From: Actinomycetaceae bacterium | GTDB taxonomy: Bacteria > Actinomycetota > Actinomycetes > Actinomycetales > Actinomycetaceae | Assembly: GCA_030524055.1 (NCBI GenBank) | Contig: JAUNHH010000007.1 | Location: 1-64,000 of the forward strand | Reading direction: 5' to 3' | DNA length: 64,000 nt | In this document: positions 57,025 through 64,000 of the stretch, piece after piece | How positions within the stretch are numbered: position 1 is the first letter of the stretch | Layout of the letters: every line of letters begins with the position of its first letter | Notes under the pieces: generated by a model | What the model saw: only the letters and a program-made list of their open reading frames with translations | Told to the model about the DNA's origin: nothing | The model's database searches: none | Translations under genes and position numbers: made by a program

Positions 57025-57816
57025 CTAGCGCAAGGCAAGCCCCTGCTCATGGAGAATCTCCAAAATAGGGGAGGTCTCTGACCCGCCCGTCCCCAAGGCT
57101 TGGCGAATCCGCCGCGTAAACGACGGAATTGGGGAAGAGGTATCCCGCAGGTCGTAATAGTGCTGAACCACTTCGTCATACTCTGCCAGGGTGTCCTCGT
57201 AGGAATCCACAAAGGGGTAGGTATCTACCCCAGTGGTCACCGCCAACGGCAGACGCGGCTTAAACTGCGGATCCTGCGCGGGGTGCCCCACCAGCAAACC
57301 AAAAATCGGATAGGTTAACCTGGGCAGATTCAAAGCGGCAATAACCTCCCGAGGATCGGTATTAATCGACCCTAAATAGGTCGTGCCTAAGCCCATTGAC
57401 TCAGCCGCCACCACCACATTTTGCGCCGCTAAACAGGTGTCATACATGGCCTGCATAAAGAGATTTATCCGGCCAAGAGGCTCGTCATCCAGGCCTCCCT
57501 CAGCGCGGATCTGCGCATTGCGGTACAGGTCCGCAACGAAGATCAGCAATTCGGCGCGGTCACCACCCACATAGGGCTGGCCCGTGACCGCCGCAATCCG
57601 CTGACGGATCGCATGATCGCGGATATGAATAATCGTGAATTGCTGTAAGAAGGCGGTTGTGGCCGTCGCCCGTGCGACTTCAAGCAATGTGGTCATCTGG
57701 TCTTCAGAAACAGGAGTATCGGCATAGGCGCGGATCGTGCGATGCCGCATCTGAAGATCAATAGTGTCCGTATGAACAGGGGTCGGGGTTGGCGTAGAGA
57801 GGGGGTCGGCAGACAT
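57025..57816 (-). CDS. NfsA-like FMN-dependent nitroreductase
   Basis: A 263-residue flavoprotein. MRHRTIRAYADTPVSEDQM is the N-terminal FMN phosphate motif, LLEVARATATTAFLQQFTII the dimer/FMN segment, and ESMGLGTTYLGSINTDPREV the NfsA-type block near the flavin. ATG at 57816 follows AAAGGATCC; the frame is open further upstream but without similarity. It uses NAD(P)H to reduce quinones or nitroaromatics. Located beside the aglycone-releasing genes, it could reduce phenolic products, but it may be unrelated detoxification. Confidence 0.88.
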   Translation of the reverse strand: MSADPLSTPTPTPVHTDTIDLQMRHRTIRAYADTPVSEDQMTTLLEVARATATTAFLQQFTIIHIRDHAIRQRIAAVTGQPYVGGDRAELLIFVADLYRNAQIRAEGGLDDEPLGRINLFMQAMYDTCLAAQNVVVAAESMGLGTTYLGSINTDPREVIAALNLPRLTYPIFGLLVGHPAQDPQFKPRLPLAVTTGVDTYPFVDSYEDTLAEYDEVVQHYYDLRDTSSPIPSFTRRIRQALGTGGSETSPILEILHEQGLALR

Positions 57817-57931
57817 GAGGATCCTTTCGTTCCCCCCATTGTGCCCCTCATTCAAGGTCAGGGAAGCCTCAGGGAGATTTGGGGGGCGTACCCCATATCG
57901 GACGAGGGCGGATGCGCGCCAAGATGAACCC

Positions 57932-58714
57932 ATGACTTCCTCAACTACTTCCCTACAGGACGGCATTAAAGCCCAGGGCCTGACAAAAACCTACCAGCGC
58001 GGACAGAACTCGGTCCCCGCCCTCGTCAATGTTGACCTTCACCTTCCCCAAGGAACACAAGTTGCCCTAATGGGCCCATCTGGTTCCGGAAAATCCACAC
58101 TTTTGCACTGTATGGCTGGGATCTTGCGCCCAACCTCAGGAAGCGTCCACTTTGATGGCGCGGACATTACTGGAATGAAAGATAAGGACATCTCCCGGCT
58201 ACGGCTGTCGCGTTTTGGATTCGTTTTCCAAGACGGCCAACTCCTGCCGGAACTCCCAGCCAATGAGAATGTGGCACTACCCCTGATGCTTCTCGGGTTA
58301 CCGCGTGCAAAAGCTATGCGCCAAGCCGATGACATGCTGGCAAAACTCGGACTTCAAGGCCTCGGTCCTCACCGGCCTGGTCAACTCTCTGGAGGGCAAG
58401 CGCAGCGTGTGTCTATTGCCCGGGCCCTCGTTACCGGGCCTGGCGCGGTTTTTGCTGACGAACCCACCGGTGCTTTGGATCAAAATACGGGCGCCGAAGT
58501 AATGGACGTCCTCACCCGTGCCTGTGCGGCCACCGGCGCCAGCCTCATTCTGGTCACGCACGATCCAGGAGTGGCCGCGCGTCTGCCCTACACCATCCAT
58601 ATGCGCGATGGGCAGATTGTCGAAGGAGTACACAATGATGCCTCTTCCTTTTCTGCCACCCCCGCTGCGGCCACACTCGCCAGCGGCGCCACCCCAGTGA
58701 GGGCAGCCTTATGA
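57932..58714 (+). CDS. ABC transporter ATP-binding protein, MacB/LolD-like
   Basis: A 260-residue ATPase. Walker [10 protein letters not shown], signature [10 protein letters not shown], Walker [13 protein letters not shown] and ILVTHD are of the class serving FtsX-like permeases. The ATG at 57932 is preferred over the long upstream frame because family similarity begins about 15 residues later ([12 protein letters not shown]). It overlaps the permease gene by 4 bp. An exact 12-bp motif (58015-58026) encodes PALV within [12 protein letters not shown]. The role is export or lipid/peptide extraction; the substrate is unknown. Confidence 0.9.
   Translation: MTSSTTSLQDGIKAQGLTKTYQRGQNSVPALVNVDLHLPQGTQVALMGPSGSGKSTLLHCMAGILRPTSGSVHFDGADITGMKDKDISRLRLSRFGFVFQDGQLLPELPANENVALPLMLLGLPRAKAMRQADDMLAKLGLQGLGPHRPGQLSGGQAQRVSIARALVTGPGAVFADEPTGALDQNTGAEVMDVLTRACAATGASLILVTHDPGVAARLPYTIHMRDGQIVEGVHNDASSFSATPAAATLASGATPVRAAL
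58015..58026 (-). repeat. 12-bp dispersed motif (exact copy, inside ABC ATPase gene)
   Basis: Read in the gene as PALV. Confidence 0.9.
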
Positions 58715-60066
58715 GCGCCTCAGTCACCGCTGCACGCGCCCTTATGGCGGGGCGTGACCGCGCCACCTCCCTGGTCACCATTCTCGCTGTGGCTCTGCCT
58801 CACGCGGTCCTCCTGATGGTTGTGGCCGGCGCAATGGCTTTCCTCAACCGTGACGCCAATCCGACCAGCGAGATTATGGCTCGAATGCAACTCGGTGGAG
58901 CTGCTGTGATGGCCGCTATTTTGCTGGTGGCACAGGCCGCCACAATGGGTGCAAGTGCGGCCCGCCTGGGAATGTCGCGGCGCTCACGAGACCTGGCAGT
59001 ACTGCGCCTAATGGGTTTAGATTCAGGCGGAACCCGAATGGCCTGCGTCTATGAAACTCTCTTCCATGCCGCCATTGGTGTGGCCATTGGCACTGTGCTT
59101 TATGTGGTGACACTGCCCATATGGGGACTTTTTACCTTCCAGAAAACTCCGCTATCCATCCAGGAAATGTGGATGGGTTTTCTGCCCATGATTGGGGCAG
59201 GGCTGGGCATGCTGGTCATTATCGGCCTTTCCGCCCTGGTGGCAGTGCGTCGGGTGACTGTGACGCCACTGGGTGTGGCGCGCCGCGCTAAAGCGCACGG
59301 AATCTCTGGTGTGTGGGTAATCGTGGGGATTATTGCTGCTGCCGCATGGTTTTTCTTTGGTCGCTACATCTTTGGGCTAGGCGATATGACCATGGTTGTG
59401 GCCATCCTTGCTGTGGTTGCCTTTGTTGCGATGGCGCTCATCAGTTTGGTCGGTTCCTGGACGCTGAGTGTCCTTGGCTGGTTGATGGCGCGTTTTGGGC
59501 GTAAAGCGAAGACTGTATTGGCTGGGCGTCGCCTGATGGATGATCCGCGTTCTGTCTGGCGTTCTTATGGGGCTTTGGCGATTGTTGCCTTTATTGCTGG
59601 CATTATTCTGCCAGTAATGGGCTTGGTGGCGAATCTTCCTGCAGCAGCTGAACCGGAAATACAGGAAATGAATATGGTCGCGATTGCAGATATTACAACC
59701 GGCATGATTTTGACCCTGGGCTTCGCCATTATTCTGGGAACAATTTCCACTGCCGTTAACCAAGCAATCCGCGCTATTGACACGATTGGCGAAACTCGTT
59801 CCCTGCTTCACAGTGGTGCCCCGGTGGTGTTCTTGGACCAATCCCGCCGAAGGGAGGTAGGCTTACCTGCAGTTGTTCTTATTGGGGGAGCAATGTTTAC
59901 AGGGTTGGCCATGTCGCTACCCGCTGTGGGACCGCAAGGTTCCCTCTGGGCGGCAATGTGGACACCACTGATGGGGGTTATTGGGATCGTTTTGGTCCTA
60001 GCAGCTTCCGAAGTGGCAAAGCCAATCCGGCGGCGCCTCCTCGAAGAGGAACAACGCAGTGAATAG
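58711..60066 (+). CDS. FtsX-family ABC permease
   Basis: A 451-residue membrane protein. Helices lie near residues 20-40 and 65-85, with a cluster at about 115-180. Another group is at 195-245, and the final group is at about 285-440. It is shorter than the permease at 7088-9382 and lacks large extracytoplasmic domains. The coupling helix segment RSRDLAVLRLMGLDSGG is the FtsX-type contact with the ATPase. ATGA overlap with the ATPase gene indicates a stoichiometric pair. A 16-bp perfect hairpin terminator follows directly after the stop. Substrate unknown. Confidence 0.85.
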   Translation: MSASVTAARALMAGRDRATSLVTILAVALPHAVLLMVVAGAMAFLNRDANPTSEIMARMQLGGAAVMAAILLVAQAATMGASAARLGMSRRSRDLAVLRLMGLDSGGTRMACVYETLFHAAIGVAIGTVLYVVTLPIWGLFTFQKTPLSIQEMWMGFLPMIGAGLGMLVIIGLSALVAVRRVTVTPLGVARRAKAHGISGVWVIVGIIAAAAWFFFGRYIFGLGDMTMVVAILAVVAFVAMALISLVGSWTLSVLGWLMARFGRKAKTVLAGRRLMDDPRSVWRSYGALAIVAFIAGIILPVMGLVANLPAAAEPEIQEMNMVAIADITTGMILTLGFAIILGTISTAVNQAIRAIDTIGETRSLLHSGAPVVFLDQSRRREVGLPAVVLIGGAMFTGLAMSLPAVGPQGSLWAAMWTPLMGVIGIVLVLAASEVAKPIRRRLLEEEQRSE

Positions 60067-60071
60067 CATTA

Positions 60072-60083
60072 ACGAGGGCGGGG
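60072..60083 (+). repeat. 12-bp dispersed motif (exact copy)
   Basis: Left arm of the bidirectional hairpin. Confidence 0.9.
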
Positions 60084-60100
60084 TTTATTTATTGGCACCA

Positions 60101-60112
60101 CCCCGCCCTCGT
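60101..60112 (-). repeat. 12-bp dispersed motif (exact copy)
   Basis: Right arm of the bidirectional hairpin. Confidence 0.9.
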
Positions 60113-60126
60113 TAATCCTTTAAGCC

Positions 60127-60897
60127 TCAGTGAAGGACCCGCGCAAGGAAGTCGCGGGTCGCTTCTTCATGTGGATCGTCAATGACTTGCGAGGGCGGCC
60201 CCTGTTCAACAATCTGGCCGCGTTCTAAGAACACCACGCGATCGGCCACATTCCGGGCAAAGCCGATTTCGTGAGTGGCCATGAGAATCGTGGACCCTTG
60301 CTTTTTCACTTCAGTGACCAGGTCAAGCACTTCGCCAACGAGGACGGGGTCCAGGGCCGAAGTAATCTCATCAAGGAGAAGAAGCTCCGGATTGGTGGCC
60401 ATTGCGCGAACAATAGCGACGCGCTGCTGCTGGCCACCGGATAGGCGATCAGGAAACTCTTTGGCTTTAGCTTCCAAGCCAATGCGTTCCAGTAGCTCCA
60501 TTCCACGCTTTTCTGCCGCCTCGCGGTCAGTGTTATGGACTTTACGGGCAGCTAAAGTGACATTATCCAGCACTGACATATGTGGGAAAAGATTATAGTG
60601 CTGGAAAACCACGCCAATACGGGAACGCACTTTATCGACATTAATGCGCGGGTCCGTAATATCGGTGCCAGAAAGGAAAATCTGGCCATCGTCGATACGT
60701 TCAAGCAGGTTAACTGTGCGCAAAAGCGTCGATTTTCCAGAGCCTGAGGCGCCAAGAAGAACGACGACTTCATGGGAGGAGACCCGTAAATCCACGCCGC
60801 GCAGGACTGCATTGTCACCAAAGGCTTTGACGACGCCACGGACATCAAGAACGTAGTCACTGGACGTGCGGGATGCTGATTCAGATTCAGATGCCAT
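60127..60897 (-). CDS. Polar amino-acid ABC transporter ATP-binding protein
   Basis: A 256-residue ATPase of the GlnQ/HisP/ArtP group. Walker A is [27 protein letters not shown] is the family-specific stretch, signature LSGGQQQRVAIVRA, Walker B LLLDEITSALDP (with Ile instead of the usual Pro after Glu) and MATHEIGFARNVAD. ATG at 60897 overlaps the permease stop in TAATG. Last gene of the substrate-binding protein-permease-ATPase operon importing a polar amino acid. A one-mismatch 12-bp motif lies inside (60338-60349). Confidence 0.93.
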   Translation of the reverse strand: MASESESASRTSSDYVLDVRGVVKAFGDNAVLRGVDLRVSSHEVVVLLGASGSGKSTLLRTVNLLERIDDGQIFLSGTDITDPRINVDKVRSRIGVVFQHYNLFPHMSVLDNVTLAARKVHNTDREAAEKRGMELLERIGLEAKAKEFPDRLSGGQQQRVAIVRAMATNPELLLLDEITSALDPVLVGEVLDLVTEVKKQGSTILMATHEIGFARNVADRVVFLERGQIVEQGPPSQVIDDPHEEATRDFLARVLH

Positions 60898-61796
60898 TAG
60901 ACAATCCCTCCGCTTTGCTCGCGCTGCTGGAGCTTTTCCGCATACCAATCAGAAAGGCGAATAAAGGGCCAACTAAGCAGAATAAAGAAGAGGCCAGCAA
61001 CAATATAGGCAGTAAAGTTATAGGTATCGGCCTGCTCGATTTGTGCGGCACGAATAGCGTCAACAGCGCCCAATGTAGAAATCAGGCCAACGTCTTTTTG
61101 CATCGAAATAAAGTCATTCATCAGGGCCGGAGTGACTTTACGAATCGCTTGAGGCACGATCACATGCCTCAAGGTTTGTGTATGAGTCAGCCCTAAAGAG
61201 CGGGCCGCAGCACGCTGAGACGGGTGGACTGCTTCTAGGCCAGCTCTGAGAACTTCCGAAACATAGGAGGAATAGGTCAGGACTAGGGCAATACCGCCAA
61301 GAAATTCAATAGGAAAGCGAATCGTGGGGTTGAGTGCGGGAATGCCAAAGCCCACTAAATACAGGACCACAATAAAGGGGACCCCACGGAAAATATCCGT
61401 ATAGGCGGCCGCTAGGAAACGCAAAGGGAAAAAGTAGGGGCCGCGTAGAGAACGCACAGTGGCTAGGAGAATCGAGACAATAGCGACCAGAATGGCCGAC
61501 ACAATAAGGACGCGAATATTCAGCCAGAGGCCTTCAGCAACTTTAGGGAGAGCCTTTAGGAAGTATTCCCCATTAAAGAAGGCTTGCTGCGCTGCTGCCC
61601 AACCGGGGGAGAAATAGAGAATCGCGACAATGAGAAAGAGAAATAAGATAGAGGAGGTAATGGCAATGCTGACTGATAAACGAGTGCGGGAGCGTCGCCA
61701 CTGGCGGCGTTCTAGCTCAATATCGCTGACTTTATGCTCGAAATCGCCAAAACGATCTATTGTCGCATCTATGGAGGAAGAGGAGGAAGGAGGCAT
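60897..61796 (-). CDS. Polar amino-acid ABC transporter permease
   Basis: A 299-residue membrane protein of the HisMQ/GlnP type. After a charged N-terminal region and a first helix (about residues 40-62), the permease domain contains TDIFRGVPFIVVLYLV and the EAA loop ARSLGLTHTQTLRHVIVPQA before the last helices. As it is a single permease it probably forms a homodimer. It is separated from the binding-protein gene by a motif-based hairpin, which may reduce its transcript level. Confidence 0.92.
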   Translation of the reverse strand: MPPSSSSSIDATIDRFGDFEHKVSDIELERRQWRRSRTRLSVSIAITSSILFLFLIVAILYFSPGWAAAQQAFFNGEYFLKALPKVAEGLWLNIRVLIVSAILVAIVSILLATVRSLRGPYFFPLRFLAAAYTDIFRGVPFIVVLYLVGFGIPALNPTIRFPIEFLGGIALVLTYSSYVSEVLRAGLEAVHPSQRAAARSLGLTHTQTLRHVIVPQAIRKVTPALMNDFISMQKDVGLISTLGAVDAIRAAQIEQADTYNFTAYIVAGLFFILLSWPFIRLSDWYAEKLQQREQSGGIV

Positions 61797-61833
61797 TAAA
61801 GGGGGATTCCTTGGGTGGAGATAAAGAAATGTG

Positions 61834-61845
61834 CCCCGCCCTCGT
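61834..61845 (-). repeat. 12-bp dispersed motif (exact copy)
   Basis: Left arm of the intra-operon hairpin. Confidence 0.9.
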
Positions 61846-61855
61846 CAATGAATAT

Positions 61856-61867
61856 ACGAGGGCGGGG
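61856..61867 (+). repeat. 12-bp dispersed motif (exact copy)
   Basis: Right arm of the intra-operon hairpin. Confidence 0.9.
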
Positions 61868-61874
61868 CAAAGAA

Positions 61875-62741
61875 TCACTTCAGGACGGGCACCTTTACGG
61901 CGTCAGACAGCCACTTGGTTTCCAATTCCTTCAATGTGCCATTCTCGCGGAGCTTATCCACAGCAGCGGTCACCTGCGGGGTTAAGGCCGAGCCTTTAGG
62001 CAGAACCAGACCGAAATCTTCACCACCAGTGGTGTCTTCAAACTGGCCAATAATCTTGCCATTATCGAATTCGGCAGCCGACAAATACAGAGCGGTAGGC
62101 AGGTCAACAACAATGGCCTCAACCTGACCATTCTTCAGGGCCTGCACCACGTCAACAGAGCCATTGAAGGTCAGTGCTTGCTTCGAGGGGGCAATCACCT
62201 CGTCAACAACCTTCTTGCTGGTTGTACCCACCTGAACGCCAAATTGGGTGTCTTTAATCTGCGCTAAAGAGGTGGCCGAAGCAATTGGCTTATCAGCTGT
62301 GGTGAGAACAGCCTGAGCGGTGGTGTAATAGGAAGAAGAGAAATCGACAGCTTGTTTACGCTCATCGGTAATGGCGAATTGCTGGAGATTGAAATCCCAG
62401 TCTTTAGCGCCTGGAGCAATCGCCGCATCAAATGTGGTGCGCTTCCAGACAACATTTTCCTTCGAGAAACCGAGTTCTTCGGCGACCGCATAGGCTACGG
62501 CAGCCTCGAAACCTTCGCCGGATGCTGGATCGTCATTCTCAACCCACGGGGAAAAGGCGGGCTCTCCTGTGGCAATAGTGAGTTTGCCGGGGGTAACAGT
62601 GGCGAGCTGGCCTGATTGTGCGCCAGATGCTGCCGCATTGGACTGGGCGGGCGCAGAGCCACCAGCGCAGGCGGACAGGGCGAGGGCGGATGCTGCGGCG
62701 GTGGCAGCAAGGGCGCGCAGTGAAACTGGACGACGGGTCAT
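61875..62741 (-). CDS. Amino-acid ABC transporter substrate-binding lipoprotein
   Basis: A 288-residue lipoprotein. The signal peptide ends in lipobox LSAC (Cys about residue 25), then an Ala/Gly/Ser linker. The SBP_bac_3 domain follows with TIATGEPAFSPWV, GFEAAVAYAVAEELGF, VDFSSSYYTTAQAVL and GVQVGTTSKKVVDE. ATG at 62741 has GGGAGA upstream and is followed by Arg-Arg, giving a proper signal peptide; the frame above it is spurious. It captures a polar amino acid and delivers it to the downstream permease and ATPase. Confidence 0.92.
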   Translation of the reverse strand: MTRRPVSLRALAATAAASALALSACAGGSAPAQSNAAASGAQSGQLATVTPGKLTIATGEPAFSPWVENDDPASGEGFEAAVAYAVAEELGFSKENVVWKRTTFDAAIAPGAKDWDFNLQQFAITDERKQAVDFSSSYYTTAQAVLTTADKPIASATSLAQIKDTQFGVQVGTTSKKVVDEVIAPSKQALTFNGSVDVVQALKNGQVEAIVVDLPTALYLSAAEFDNGKIIGQFEDTTGGEDFGLVLPKGSALTPQVTAAVDKLRENGTLKELETKWLSDAVKVPVLK

Positions 62742-62893
62742 GGGATCTCCCGAGGGTTGAGCCAAGCGGTTCATGTGGCGGACAAAAGTTCACCAAGGTG
62801 AAGCCTAATCGGCCTTTGGCGCAGTTCCTAGCCACGTCCGATGGTGAAGATCATGTGACAGGGCGGGTGAGGCTGGGTGCGGGGCCACTATTT

Positions 62894-63349
62894 CTACTGT
62901 TCTAGCAGTTGCCAGTCCTCCCAGGTGAATTCTGGCGAGACAATACACGTGGCCAATGCCACCCCATTTCGGGCAAAAGTGCGCTGCCAGGAACCTGCAG
63001 GAATAAGGAATTGTGGGGCCGGGGCCGTGGTGCCGCCACGAAGGATAACGGGGTTGGAATCCGGTGTTGGGGCAGGGCCGGTGCCTCCGCGGTGGATTTC
63101 CAGGTCACCTGGGCCATGCCACAGCCACAGTTCATCAGAATGAACCAGGTGCCAATGGGCTTCTTGATCGGTGTCAAGAAGGAAAATAATGGCACTCGCT
63201 GTGGCGCGCGGGCCGCGTTCGGTGGTGACTGGGGTTGGCGCCGTCCACGTGCGGCGATACCAACCGCCTTCCGGGTGGGGGTCCAGGCCTAGGCGCTCAA
63301 TAATGGCGGCAGCCTGCGGGGAAGGGACTGGGGTATCAGGCCTGGTCAT
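62894..63349 (-). CDS. DUF985 cupin-fold protein
   Basis: A 151-residue cupin. LGLDPHPEGGWYRRTW, ASAIIFLLDTDQEAHWHLVH followed by DELWLWHGP, LIPAGSWQ and ATCIVSPEFTWEDWQLL are the standard DUF985 blocks. The His and Glu residues in HWHLVHSDE are possible metal or ligand contacts. The family is related to nucleotide-sugar epimerase-like cupins, but no reaction is established. It is a single gene, 80 bp downstream of the HTH gene on the same strand. Confidence 0.88.
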   Translation of the reverse strand: MTRPDTPVPSPQAAAIIERLGLDPHPEGGWYRRTWTAPTPVTTERGPRATASAIIFLLDTDQEAHWHLVHSDELWLWHGPGDLEIHRGGTGPAPTPDSNPVILRGGTTAPAPQFLIPAGSWQRTFARNGVALATCIVSPEFTWEDWQLLEQ

Positions 63350-63429
63350 CGGTGTCCTTCAGTAGGGGAATGTAGTGTGACGAGGGCGGAGCGGCGGCTA
63401 ATTCGGAGATTTCAGGTTATTGCTCACGA

Positions 63430-63972
63430 TCAGTCCTTCAAGCGGATTGATCGAAGGCCGTTGCCTGCCTCAAAGAGCTCAAAGTCTGACCGGTATCGTT
63501 CGCGCCAGTCAGGCTCGAACTCTGACAGCAGAGCTTCGGGGTCTACATGACCACTTGCAAACTCGAAGATAAGATCAACGCGCTGAGCTGCGTAGAGAAT
63601 AATAGGCGTGACCGGAGCAGGTGGAGATAAAGGCATCTCAAACCAGGAAGCCACCTCGTCAACCATGTAATGCTTCGCGACCAGATCGCATGCGGCAAGC
63701 AAACTGGCAATCCGCATTCGGTTAGCCCCCGATGCCTTCTCGCCTTTCCGCCACTTCTGCACTGCTGGAACACTAACATTGAGCATCCGGGCGATATCGC
63801 GCCATGCAAATCCAAGATCAGCAAGTTCCGCAAGCATTGATGTCACGCTGGACTTTGCGCGCTTACTTGCTGCTCTGCGCCATTCTTCCTCGTGACTGTG
63901 CTTATGAAGCTCATCAACATCGTTATGGCGAGCGCGGGCGACACTCCGTCTTTCGCTGACCTGTGTAGTCAA
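63430..63972 (-). CDS. HTH-domain protein, Xre-like antitoxin type (possibly partial)
   Basis: About 180 residues. The central helix-turn-helix reads GFAWRDIARMLNVSVPAVQK, then WRKGEKASGANRMRI, similar to Xre-type antitoxin DNA-binding domains. The C-terminal part is helical (LLAACDLVAKHYMVDEVASW) with an acidic end. The first start in the window is a TTG at 63972, but the frame stays open to the right edge (64000), so the true start may be outside. A toxin gene is not visible downstream; a partner could be to the right. Function as regulator or antitoxin is inferred. Confidence 0.65.
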   Translation of the reverse strand: MTTQVSERRSVARARHNDVDELHKHSHEEEWRRAASKRAKSSVTSMLAELADLGFAWRDIARMLNVSVPAVQKWRKGEKASGANRMRIASLLAACDLVAKHYMVDEVASWFEMPLSPPAPVTPIILYAAQRVDLIFEFASGHVDPEALLSEFEPDWRERYRSDFELFEAGNGLRSIRLKD

Positions 63973-64000
63973 ACCTGAACGAGCTTGTTGTGCCTCACTC

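Larger units (their letters stand above)
60069..60115. terminator. Bidirectional hairpin from a perfect inverted pair of 12-bp motifs
   Basis: TTAACGAGGGCGGGGT (60069-60084) and its exact complement (60100-60115) form a 16-bp stem with a 15-base loop. It lies between convergent genes (stops at 60066 and 60127) and is nearly symmetrical, fitting termination from both sides. Confidence 0.85.
61832..61869 (-). terminator. Intra-operon hairpin from a perfect inverted pair of 12-bp motifs
   Basis: TGCCCCGCCCTCGT (61832-61845) and its exact complement (61856-61869) form a 14-bp stem with a 10-base loop. It stands between the binding-protein stop (61875) and the permease start (61796), a place where partial terminators or RNA-stabilising stems are common. 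Confidence 0.75.

Noticed and set aside
4359-63391. The 12-bp motif as a chi-like or chromosome-segregation polar motif
   Set aside because: Such motifs are strand-biased; here forward and reverse copies are nearly equal and often paired as inverted repeats.

Overview
The window looks like chromosome from a mid-GC actinobacterium, most likely in the Actinomyces/Schaalia group. It has a DivIVA-family protein, a polyphosphate glucokinase, a WXG100-like protein, ROK and TetR regulators, frequent GTG/TTG starts and probable leaderless genes. The genus is inferred from gene content, not from a marker gene. I saw no rRNA, tRNA, CRISPR array, insertion sequence or prophage.

Layout. 1-4.2 kb (minus strand): an ATPase-permease-permease-histidine kinase-response regulator operon of lantibiotic-immunity type. 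4.4-6.1 kb: an alpha/beta hydrolase and a small YdeI-like gene. 6.3-11.3 kb (minus): a TetR-MFS-FtsX permease-ABC ATPase export operon. 11.4-17.7 kb: small housekeeping and unknown genes. 17.9-20 kb: YchJ-like, GlsB-like, a DnaA-box cluster and ppgK. 20.1-57.8 kb: a large glycoside-catabolism island, interrupted at 36.6-42.8 kb by a large WXG-like protein, three tandem lipoproteins and an AAA ATPase. 57.9-60.1 kb: an ABC/FtsX exporter. 60.1-62.7 kb: an amino-acid ABC importer. The end holds a DUF985 cupin and an HTH protein.

The island contains GH3, GH43, GH106 and two GH78 enzymes, a DUF1593 protein, two esterase-like hydrolases, a GPH-type and a second MFS transporter, two ROK regulators and two Gfo/Idh/MocA oxidoreductases. 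It also carries a doubled C-glycoside deglycosidase module: oxidoreductase, alpha, beta, beta, alpha (43.1-47.1 kb). Together these could import plant rhamnoglucosides, remove rhamnose and O-linked glucose, oxidise a remaining sugar at C3 and eliminate the aglycone, including from C-C bonded glycosides such as flavone C-glucosides.

The most striking non-gene signal is a 12-bp motif, ACGAGGGCGGGG. I counted 25 exact copies and at least 14 one-mismatch copies, in both orientations. Some lie inside genes, where they encode DEGG or PALV in linker-like stretches. Others form perfect inverted pairs that make intergenic hairpins. This is how DNA uptake sequences behave in Neisseria and Pasteurellaceae. 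A second signal is a five-site cluster of about 105 bp present at two loci with nearly identical 20/35/20/20-bp spacing.
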